Source of the DNA: Nectonema munidae
Lineage: Eukaryota; Nematomorpha; Nectonematoida; Nectonematidae
Direction of reading: 5' to 3'
Assembly (NCBI GenBank): GCA_030549495.1
Contig: JAUIRK010000227.1
Span: 248,001 to 312,000, forward strand
DNA length: 64,000 nt
Within the stretch, counting starts at the first letter, position 1; each line of letters opens with the position of its first letter. The notes below the pieces were generated by a model, which was not told the origin of the DNA, ran no database searches, and worked only from the letters and a program-made list of their open reading frames with translations. A program made the position numbers and the translations under genes. This document shows positions 46,136 to 58,100 of the stretch, in pieces.

Positions 46136-49100
46136 TCATGAAGGGGTGCATTTAGTGTTGCGGCATATCTAAATACAAAAGGAGTTAACACTGGGAAGTA
46201 AGTATGCCTAGCAGTACTCCGCTTGAAGGGTTCTTTGTTAAGGCGCCAGTTGCTAGATCACAGTACCTGTACGCGCTTGTTCTTTGCTTCCACCAGTATC
46301 CTGTTGGTTGTACGCATTTTAGGATATGACAATTGGAATATTCCTTAATAAAATACATTTTACATCCTTTATTATATTTCAAAAAAGTTTTAGAATAAAA
46401 TAATAAAAATCTCACTAAGATACGATGCTTTTACCCTTAAATAGAGATTTAGGGCCCGCAGTTAATTGCAATATCATTTTAGGCGCGCGTGAAAAAGGGT
46501 TGAAGAACCCGGTTCTAATCTTTCCTTCAATTCTTCTATCTCAAAATGGCAAAGTAATAAATAGAGTTGAGAGCCGTTCCTACTCAAATTAAGTTTGTCA
46601 TAGTTATCCTTGCTTTAAACAAAAACGCATTAAATTATCTTTATGATTACATTAGAAAAATTTTTGTTGCTCAAAGGAGAAATTAAAATAAAAAAACAAT
46701 TAAAATATTTTATTTAGATTAATATCAAAATTAAAGAAAAGTTTAACACAAATTCAAGATGTAAATAAAAACAAATTTGTACAAATTTTGAAACAAACTT
46801 TGGAATACTTCATATAAACACTATTTTAAAAAGTTTTTTTAATCAGTTGTTAAAATAATTATTTGAGTATCCTCTTGGTATTGAAAATAGTTTTCTTAAT
46901 TTAGTTTAAAAATAGTAAAGTGTTTGCAAATTTTGATCAAAATTTTTGTGTATACCATTTTTTTGAAATTTTTATTTTTTAGAAAATTTTTAAAAGGGAG
47001 GGTAATTTATGATATGGAAAAATCTTTTTTTCACAAAATGTTATTTCTAGATTTAAAAATGTAGGAATCGATTGGATCCAGGGTTTTTTCGATTGTAGCT
47101 TTTCATTTTTAAAATTTCATGTCATATAGAATTAGTATTTTTATATGTACACGTTTTAAAGTTTATTTTACAAATAAAAAGATGCTTCCTCCTTTGTTTC
47201 TTACCAAGTTTAAAATAGAAAATATCCGCCCAAACACATTTGGAATCTAAATATTAATTTAGTCTTGAGGGCAAATTATTCCTGAACTAATTAAGGAAGA
47301 ATCTAACGCCATAAATTTTGATATAATATATTCTTATGTGGTGTATTCGAAAGAACTAATATAAACTAAAGGAGTCAGTAACTTAACTTAATGTGTGCAT
47401 AGACTAACTTTAATGTTGAAGAGTTTATTTTCAAACAAAGAATTTTAAAATGTAATAAAAAAGGTTATAGGAAACAAGTGAAAATTGCAATTAGAAATGA
47501 GATGACTTCTTTAAAATGGAAATCCTTAATAAGAATACGGTGATATTTGAAGGTAAATATCAAAGCCTTTTGAGGCCACTTGTTGATATAAACAATCAAT
47601 AAAACTACTTTAAATATCTTTAAAGGCAAAGTTAAAGATTTCAACAATATACGATAAAAATTAGAAAAAATGCCAATATTAGAGAGATAATTATGATATA
47701 ATAATAGATGAAAACGATTATATAATGGTACGGTTAAAAAAGTATATGGAAACATTAAGATCTACCTACCTACATAACAGTTTGGGAGTCTACAATCCAG
47801 AGATAGTTTATAGGAATCAATGAACCTAGACTTAATCAACTTTGGGAAAGATGACAAGCTAAGAGAAAAGTCAGAAAATAAATCAATGTAAGCGTTGTAA
47901 AAGCCCGCAAGCTTATAAGAAACACAGAAAATTGTATTAGTAAACATTTCTAACATTGATAGTAAAATCGAATTTTAAATTGGTAATATAAATTTTTAAC
48001 CAATTGGTTAGTAAAATTTTTACTTTTTACTAACATGATTAGTAATATAATTCATTTACTAATTGATTAGTAGTACAACTCTTGCTAAAATTATAGAAGA
48101 TATTTAAATAAAGTTTATTTTAAATTTAATTTTTAATAAAGCATGTAGTATTAGCTACTATACTACTAACGACTGTTTTATGCAAGCAAATTCTAAAAAC
48201 CTACTGAATCAGTCAATATTTTTATTGTACAAATCATATACTTTTGCTTATATATTTTTGGAATTATAACTATGGTTATACACTTAACAATATTAGTATC
48301 AGTATTAATACCGATTTTCTACTTGTTGTCTGTTGATGCCATATATCTTAACTATTGGCATGCTATTTACATGATTTAATTATATTCATTGCATAGTGCA
48401 GGGAGTGGTGGAAAATGATATGAGCCAATTTTTAGTTCTTATACTTCTTTCTTCTTCTTGTCAAATTTGGACTATTTTTTCTTTCATTAAATACTTCGAT
48501 TGTCAACTTTTTGCCGCCCTCTTCCTCCAGTTTTGGTTGACGTTATTATAAAAGCATCGCAAATCATATTTGTTGTTGTGGTTTAGAGATGACACAGCCA
48601 ATAAAAGACATTGGTTTTGAAAGCTACCAATTAGCTCTAAGGAATAAAAGGTTTAAAGCCAATAAAAAGGTTGAAAACTACTGTTTACTGGTATTCTTAT
48701 ACAAAAATATATAAATCAAAAATAAAAACAATATATGTATACTAAATTCTATATATATATAATATATTTTATATATTAATATAAATTGAAATTGAGGTAC
48801 TCAAAATAGCTTTGCATATATTTAATAAATTTTTGTGAGGAGTCGGATAAGGTGAGCCTTTTCTTAAATTTCTTCTATAGAATTTAAAGTAATGCTGTAA
48901 TGATTCATTCATTTAATGGTAAACACATCTCTTATATCTTTTATTTCATCACATCTAAACCATATGTGTTCAGCATCCAAATCAGCTCGAATCATTCGCT
49001 TACAGGAAAGAAATGGTTTACAAGACAATTAAGAAATCACCATCTAATTATTTCAGAAGGAACAGCTGCTATATAATTTAATAGCTGCTCATAAAGCGGG

Positions 49101-52100
49101 CACTAAGTGTAAAAAGATGAAGATAGAGAGAGGACCAATATTTTTTGAGTATACATAGGCAGGTCTATTTTGACCATGTTAAATACTGCAAATGCATATG
49201 CTTATATTGTCGTGTGTTTGTGATAAGAAGCGTCAGAAAATCGTCTAAAATTTAAATCTTTTTGACAATAAAGTAAATAAAGTAAGGCTGGTAACGATTA
49301 ATTTGTTTTAAATAGCTAACTTTTTTTATATTAACGATTAATTAATAGTTAATTTCGATTAAATCAAAACATCAGTTTATAACATTTGCTAACAAATTTA
49401 TTTAACATATTTTTCATTTGAATTTAAATTTAAGAAGTGTAATACGGGTTTTCTCTTTCAAATATCGTCAGATAACCAGCTATGTAGACACACAAGCATA
49501 TTAACAGTATTTGGTTCAAGTGATGAACGCGTTTTGTTAACAGTGTTACCAGCAGAGCTAAATAATCGTTCACACGGAACTAAAGTAGCAGGTATGCAAA
49601 GTACAGTTTTAGCAAATAATGCCAATTTTGGATATCGTTATTCGTTAAGTTTCTATCATTGTAGTGGATCAACTGATTCCGCAACTTTTTTCTCCATTTT
49701 ATATAGTTGCACTTCATTAAAAACATTTTCGGCATCATCTTGTGAGTCTTAGTCAGTCTCCATCAACTTGAAATGCTTTTCACTTGTTTCGCATGAAGTG
49801 TCATTGACACTATTAAAATTATCTTGTGTGTTTGTTGTCTTCAGCCAATCTTTATTTGCTAATTGTTGAGACCAAGTTTGTTTTTTTGCATCATCTGATA
49901 AGCACTTCAAGCTTTTATATCGTGGATCAAGTGCTGTCGCAACCTTTAAAACAGCAATGTTTTTCATATCAGCTACTTAATTATTTCCCAATCAGAATCG
50001 AACAGTTTCAAACCGACATAGTACTTATCTTTGGTTGACATGTAAAGATTTAATACCTCTTTAGTCTGCAGCAAACTTTACAGCATATAAAGAACGCTGT
50101 GTTCCATCTTGTTGGAACATCTTGCTGCAGCTTACGCAATGGTGAGTCAAAACAATTTTGCAATTCATTTGTATTGAACGGGCTATGCTTAAATGACCTA
50201 CAATTTTTCTACACTTTGCAAACAACACTTTGGTATCTGCAGCTTTAAATCCATTCAACATGCTTAACTGTAGGCTATGAGCTAAACAAGGAATATGTGA
50301 AAAACCTGCTTGAATAACAGCGGAAGTCATATTTCGTGCATTGTCAGTTACTATAACCTGGATCTTTTCTGTTATATTCCAGTCTTTTGCAAAGTGTTTA
50401 TATAACTCAGCAACATTGACAGAATAGTGACGTTCAACTACATTAACGCATCTTAGAACAACACTTTTTAAACTCCAGTCATCATTAATCCAATCGCCAA
50501 TAGTTCTACAATAACTTTCATTTCCTAAAGATGTCCAAAAATCAGGAGTTAGTGCAATTGCTTTTGAATTTTTCACTACTTCTTAAGCGTTGAACATCTC
50601 AGTGAAATTTTTGCCGATAGTTTGCCGACAAGGTAGTTTCTAAGCAGAATTTTGAAGCGCTGTGCGTAATACTTGCTGAAGACCTCATCTTCAACTATCG
50701 ATATTGGTCTGCCACTGCTTGCTATCCATTTTGCAAGTGATATTGTAATGTCACGTTGTACCGTAGCACTCACGGGTTGATCGAGTGTACGACAAAACTT
50801 ACTCAAAGTAGTTTGCTTGGAGTCGATGTTGACGCCGCTGTACTCTGACTGAATGAAAGTGACTTTTCATGGTGAAGTTTCGAATATTGTAGCGAGTGTT
50901 TGTTTTGAAGGTGATAAGTAGTAAGGGACGTGTTAGATCCATGATATGCAAACAATTTGTCACAATGAATGCAATAAACGTTGGCAGCATTTTTAATATT
51001 ACCATCATCCAACAATTTGAAACCAAAATGATTATGTAATTTGCCAGAAATAGGTTTATATTTATTAAATTGTTTTTCTTTTGTCGCCATATATTTATTG
51101 AGATAGTCTAAAAAATAAAATTTAATCTGAAAACAATTAATCTTTAAATTCTACAGCTCTAAAATAAAGTAATTATTACTACACTAAGTTTAGGTAGCGC
51201 AGTAAATCCAAAAAAAAAATAATTTAAAAAAGTTGAATAATAAAAATCTTGAGTTGTTTTATTACAAAAGAATATTTTAAAGATATAAAATCTAATAATA
51301 AATTGTGTCACAATTTATGTAATAAGACAATTTGTTTGCCAGCTTCTATTCATCCCACTCACCCGCAATTAGCCGAACTTTTTCTATTTTTTATTTTTGT
51401 GTTTTTCTATTCATTTCATTGTATTTTTAGTTTAGATTTTTTTTTAAATATGATATCGCTAAAATAACATTACGCAAAACAATGTAAGTTCTGTATTCGC
51501 AAATATTTTGCTAAACAGAAATATTATTATCTATAGTAGGTAGATAAAAATTGTTAAAAGCTTTGTTTGAACTAATTACTATTTAGAAAATAGTAATTTG
51601 AAGCAATTTTATTGGTGTTTTTATGCAATTAATATTTACAAAACATTTAATTATAATAGTACAAAAGAGAAAATTGGTTTGCTCTAAATTATCTTTTTAA
51701 TATTCAAATATGAAGGAATTTTAATGCTATAAAAACAAAGATTTTATTAAATCTACAAATTTATAACTAATAAAACTTTTGTAACATAGAGTATGAATGA
51801 TTTAATAATAATGATTCAAAAAAAAGTAAAATTTACAAATTATTAATTAAAAAAAAGTTTTTGAGAAAGAAGTTTTTATAATTTATTATTTTTTAATGAT
51901 TTTTTTTATTCAAGATTTTATATCGTTAATGTTTTGTTAATTTTTCTGTTTACTAAATTTTTCGATCGATGCTTTCAAAGTCTTTTTTTTGTAATTATAA
52001 AATAAGACCATTTTCAAAAATTCTTATTCATTTGAAGGAATGCCATCAAAATGAAACACATTTCAATATAAGCTGTCCTTTTGAACGATGCAAACAAGAA

Positions 52101-55100
52101 TATAAAAAAGTAGATTCTTTTGCCAAGCATTGCCAAAATAAACATGTTGGCTTTAAAAAATGTCAACATTTTATATTAAATACTTCATTAGCTGAAACAA
52201 GTTCTCAAAGCATCTTCAGTGAAACTCATTTAGAAGTTACAAACCCACTACGAAATGATACCAATTTTTTATAGCTTCTTTTTTTGTATTTGAGAGAAAT
52301 TAAATTAATTTCATCACAAAATATTATAGAAATTACGAATAAATTTGTTGAATATTTGGAATTACATGATAATGACTTTTATCTAATCTCCCTGAGAATT
52401 CAAATTAAAGAATTATAATTTATAATATCAAAATTGTAAAATCTGGCACAAGTTTATATCATGCTTTCTCAATTTTAAAATCTGATTATTCAATAGATAT
52501 TCAAAAGAAAAATTCCAATATGTTCTTGCTGTAGAATATGAATTTTACGGGTCCTCAAAAATTTTTAGGGATACAAACAGGGACGTACATCCGGGGGCGA
52601 GTGGGGGACCAATCTCTTTTAATTTCGATTTTTAACGAAAAATCGTTAAAAATGTACTTGATCTATTTATGACAGCTGTCAGAATTTTATTTATAGACAG
52701 AAATATTCAAAAAAACGCAATGATTTTCTTTTCTCGTATACTTTGATTTATGTTAGTTTGGTCCTCGGACATTTCGCCCTGTTATTTTCAAAAGACAGTT
52801 CGTCCCATGGACAATTTGCCCCATTATTTTCATAAGACATTTTGTTTCATGGACAATTCGCACCGTTATTTTCATAAGACATTTTGTCTCATTGACAATT
52901 CTAAAAAATTAAGAGATAAAATGATTAATTTGAAATAATTTAATAGATAAAATAAACAAGAATATAAAATTTTTTAATAATTTTACAGCTATAATAAGCA
53001 AAGATGGATAAAACAAATAGCCTATGAGATAATTTGTCCAAGGGGCAAATTGTCTATGGGGCGAATTATCTATGGGGCGAATTGTCTATTGGGCAAAATG
53101 TCTGTCGACCGTTAGTTTAAATAATTTTTTAATTATAAGGGTTGGCTACTTAAACATTGGCTTTTGTTGCTTATAAAAACTTGAAAATATCAAATAAACT
53201 CTAATTCTTTATGCCTCCTAATATTTTGAAATTATTCTGAGAACAGATGGTTCAATTTTAAAATAGTGAAAATTGCTTTATCAGTTTATTTTGTTTCCCT
53301 TATATCTTAATGTTAATTATGTAGCAAATTTTCCAATTTTGAGTAAAAGGTAAGGTGCAGCGGGTGTATTTTCATTGACAAGGCACTGATGTACCGCTTA
53401 TGTCAAACTATGAACAGATTCGTATCGATGAGGAATCGAATCCAGAGGCTTTAGTGCTGAGTTCATCATCTCAACCAACTTGCCATGCCACCCATAGAGT
53501 ATGCTGTAGAGGATACGTCAAATTAGTTTTGAAAAAACTTAAGTTATGCTCTAAAAAATTTTAGTTTTTTTGTAGCTCTATAACTTTTTCTGATAGACTT
53601 TTTTTCCTTAAAAGTTATTATAAAAGGCAAATCATTGCAAAATGTTAAAAGTTATTTTACTTTTTGTAGATTTTTGTAGCTTGTATCAATTTAGCTTTTA
53701 AACTATTTTTGAATGATGCTGAGTAAAATGAAATAATGCCATCTTAATTCTTGTTTTATTTTTGTTTGCACAATTATAACTTCATTTTATACCCTTCCCC
53801 TGAATCAATCACATTTTTCATATAAACATCGCAGGGTGTCTAGTAGACTCTTTGCCTTTAGAATACATTTGCTCCCTCCCCCTCGCTCCCCTGATGTGCG
53901 CCCCGGCTCATGTTAAAATAATTGAAGAAATTCTCGAAGAATTTTTCATTTGTTATAAAAAAAACCTGCCAAACTTCACTTTAATAATAAGAATACCTTA
54001 AAATCCTTGGCAACTCATCATCAATTCATGCTTGCATATCACCTCTCATCTGATGATTTTTTTTTGAACAAAAGTTTTCAATAAACTAGTAAATCAATTC
54101 GATTCAATGCCAATATTTTTTCTGCTGATCTTCACTTATTACTTGAAAAGCATAGAGATGTTTGGTTATTGCTGGTAAAAAAGTAAGTATTACTACAGTT
54201 GTTAGAAACATTTTATTAAAACATTAGTACTCTATACTAATTGAGTATGTCGTTTTTGGAAATAAATTTTACTACTATCGTTATTAAAATGTAATGTTTA
54301 TATTGGTAAAAATAACTATCTAAATTAGTATTACGAACTATGCAGAAATCACATAATGCATTAGTAATGTTTACTAACATAGTTTCTCTGTGATGGATTG
54401 CGTAATGCTTTTTCAGATTTACGGACTGGAAGCAACATTCTAGAAAAGTTGTGTATTTTGAAGAGATGGTATAGAATTAAGGAGCGCATATTTTGATTAA
54501 TAGATTGTCTTTTGATAAAATAAACTTACAAGCTTGTGCATTAAATAAGGACGCCACCAGACTTGTCTCCATGGTAACCGGAGAATAGTATCCCGAAGAC
54601 AAAAGTGTACAGATAGAAAGAGCTATCATTGCTTCGTAATTGACTTGTAAAATTGCCATAGCAAGATAGTGGTCACTTTTCGCCTAGAACCGTCTCCACT
54701 ACACTATCTACTGAAAATCAAAATGGTCCATTTCTGATTTTCCACTATTTGATGGAATGGAGGCATATCTCGTGTTTTACGCGTATACGGAATAACTTAA
54801 AGATGATAAATCTAAAAGAATACATCTTTGATCATAATCTAATTGCAAAATCTATTTTGTAACTACTTATCTTCAACCGCCTTGCTATATGTTATTATAT
54901 TTTCAACTATGTAGAATTATCCACAAGACCTTGTTCAATTGATTTTTCGTAATGTTCTTTCTTAAATATCTGAACTTATGATATTTTAAGCTTCTTCTTA
55001 AAGTAAAATTTTTTAAAGAAACTTGCTTACAGGGTCGTCATATATTGGACTTGAGCCTGGGAAAAGTTTGCAAATTTCTTCAGGAGTAAAGCCAGGACAT

Positions 55101-58100
55101 AAACGAGGACTTATTATCATCCCTTGCGATTTTTTTTTAATACATTGTTTGTCAATACTAAAAAAAAATAAAAAAGTTGCATTACATTTCAAATATCAAT
55201 TTGTTAAATTATATGCTTATATTAGTTTTTATCATTTAAAAAAAATGCAGAATTTATGGCTGAGACTTGAATATCTTTATCTGTAAAAATAGAAAAAAAA
55301 GAAGCTAAAGATCTTGATAAAAATAAATGATTTAGAACATTCTCTTGTTTAAGCTCTCCTATCTCATTCAGCTCTCTTCTCTCCAGTGACGTAGCCTAGC
55401 TGTTGCATGAGGGGCCGTGCCCACACTCATATCTCCACATGGTGCCCCCATGCACTTATGCAATATCAGTTTTCGAAAATTTCTCCAATGAAAGGATCAA
55501 GAAAGTATAAATAATGTTGCTCACGTTTTTTGTTTTTAAATTGTGCCCCCGCCTATCAACTTTTTTCTGGCTACGCCACTGCTTCTGTCTAATTTGCATT
55601 TAGAGTTAAGTTAAAATAGTTTTCAATCGTTACAATTTTATATCAATGAATATTGTTAGACTCTCGCTAAGAATTTTTTTTCAAAAAAGGTCACTTAATC
55701 TTCATAACTACGTTTGTTACATTTTATAACATTTGAAAACTTTAATTTTTTCAAGTTAAGAAATTTTTTTTCAATAGCTATTTGAGAATGCATATTTTGA
55801 CTAGCTATTCAGTTTAAAAACAAGAATACTCTATTTGCTTAATATTTGAGCAGAGATATTTTATATAATGTTCGATTGTTAAATTTTGTAAGTAACACTG
55901 TACATAATTAATTAAATCATTTTTGTTAAGAAAATTTGTTGATTATTATAATAAAAATATAATATCGAAACAAAATGTTTCAGTTGCTAAAAATGTACTT
56001 AATCTATTTATGACAGCTTTCAGAATTTTATTTGTGGACAGAAATATTCAAAAAAAAACGCAATGATTATCTTTTCTCGTAAACTATGATTTATGTTAGT
56101 TTTAATAATTTTTTAATGATTTTGTGTTCTTTAAATAATTTTATAAAAAGTGATTAAACTACCATTTTTGTATACTATAATTCTTTACTTTTAAAAAATA
56201 CAAGTGCTACCAAATTACCCTATAAATAAGGGTTAGCTACATAAACTTTGGCTTTTGCTGCTTATTAGAAAATATCAAATAAACTATCTCATTTTTATGC
56301 CTCCTATTATTTTGAAATTATTCTGAGAACAGAGATTTTCATTTTAAATAGTGAAAATTGATTAATTAGTTTATTTTGTCTCCTTTCTCTCTTATGTTAA
56401 TTATGTAGCAAAATTTTAAATTTTGAGTAAAAGGTAAGGTAAAAGTACCGTGGGTGTGTGTTTTTCTTATTTCTCTCCAACCTTAAGTTATTTGTTTTCA
56501 GTTGTTTTCTCTATCAAATAAAATATCCTTTCATCAATTCCTGTAATGTGCCTGGTAAACTACTTCATTTTCAAATGAAAAACCTATTCCACTTCTCCCC
56601 CTACCAACAATTTTGGATTTTTTTAAACTAGTGTATATGCGATATGCAAATTTAATTAAAATATTTTCGCTGGAAGTATAATATTTAAATACACCAATTT
56701 TGTAAAAAAATATAAAGTAGTCTTATAAATTTAGGACTTTAGGTATACGCTGAATACACTCTATTTTAAAGAATTGCTTGAATATTTGGTCTCCCGTGGT
56801 ATTTCCAGACCACTAATTTTGAAAATTGCAACAAAAAAATCCCCCCCCTTTTTGTTTTTGTCAGAATACAGATTTTTAAATTAAATCCACTTGAATTCTT
56901 TATTTCAACCCCAATTTTTTGATCTTGAAAATTTCATCAAGATAAACTATATTGTTTACTTTAATTTTTATCTAAATAATTCTATATTTTATTGTTTTTC
57001 AGGTGAATCCACAGTTTTAACCCTTCAATTTGCGCTATAGTAGTCGTGACCTGATTTGTCCCAATGTATATAAGAGATGCATGTATTTTTAGTGAGTCTT
57101 TAACAGCGGTTTGCTTATTATCTATTTAATTTTAAATAAATCACGACACAGAATAAAAGGTCAGAAATTTTTCCTATCTATTTCTATCGATTTTTCACCT
57201 TTCGTTACAATTTCACTCGTTGAAAAGCAGTTTTTACACTTTTCGACGAACTTTTCAAACACTTTCATATGGAACCAGGACTATCTAGTTTCTTTATCCA
57301 GTAGCGTATCATGATTATCAAAACGTAGAGAGCGCATAAAAATTCAAAAACTTTTTAAGTTCATGAATAATCTATATTTTTCCATTCCATTTCCAATTTA
57401 CTTACCAGACTTATTTTGTCATATGTTATGTAAAGAAGCAGCAAAATACAAAAGACCAAAAAACTTTCGATCCAACTATATCTATTTTAGCATCTCTTTC
57501 TCAGGAAAATTTTTGAGAATTTGTTATATTCTTGATTTGTATACTCTACTATTTCCTTCAAAATTTTCAGGTCAAATAAACAGTTCTAACTTTCCAAAGC
57601 CTTTTTTGCTTTTCAACGAACACTGGGTAAGTAAACTCATATATTATGTGGCTTTATCTTATTTCGTTTTCTAAGCTTTTTTCCATATAATTTTTCCCAA
57701 TAGAAACATATTTTTATCCTAACCCTAACCAAAACTCCTTTCTTTTAAATGTTCTTCACTATAAAAACGATTACTTCGAATTTATTTATTATCAATTTTA
57801 TCTGAATCACTTTCAGAAAAATCTATTTTATTTTCACTTTCATTTTGAAGAGATTTGCAAATTTGCTCACATATAGTTTGTTTCATTTTAAGTAAAAAAT
57901 GTTAAATAGTTTATCTAAACTAAAAAAAGAAAAAGTTTAAAAAAAATTATTTTTTCAAATATACAAAGTAAAAGAAATTGAATGAATATTTTGACCTTAC
58001 GGTCTTTTTTAAGATTCTAAACAAGAAATTTATGCAAGCTGGGTAATAATATATGTGTATAGTTATTGTAATTGTGCATACAAAGTGTTAATTATAACTA

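Larger units (their letters stand above)
52578..53906. mobile_element. Unclassified DNA element with long G-rich terminal inverted repeats
   Basis: The left end reads cagggacgtacatccggg then ggcgagtggggg. The right end, reversed, reads ccggggcgcacatcagggg then agcgaggggg. The ends match over about 30 bp with few differences. 1.3 kb, no transposase. It contains the 351-bp insertion at 52760-53110. The 8 bp either side (gatacaaa, ctcatgtt) do not match. Roughly 500 bp of its interior recur as a direct repeat at about 55985-56455. Confidence 0.6.
46344..55030 (-). other. 8.7-kb intron 7 of metalloprotease gene 2
   Basis: The homologous intron in gene 1 (6578-7530) is 953 bp. The excess comes from transposon insertions listed separately: a LINE tail, a BED-hAT, a zinc-finger scrap and inverted-repeat elements. 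Stretches 46344-47440, 47961-49280 and 53907-55030 show nothing else I can support. Confidence 0.75.

Noticed and set aside
46185-46415. 76-codon stand-alone ORF
   Set aside because: Only the part 46343-46218 is conserved. It is exon 8 of gene 2, and the rest is intron reading through the splice sites.
49534-49752. 72-codon plus-strand ORF
   Set aside because: It is the shadow of the hAT C-terminal dimerisation block read from the minus strand.
57111-57674. Plus-strand ORFs of 67 and 103 codons
   Set aside because: Phe/Ile/Leu/Ser-rich chance frames in A+T-rich intron DNA with no recognisable domain.
57719-57731. cctaaccctaacc as interstitial telomere repeat
   Set aside because: Only about two units, and such words arise by chance in A+T-rich DNA.
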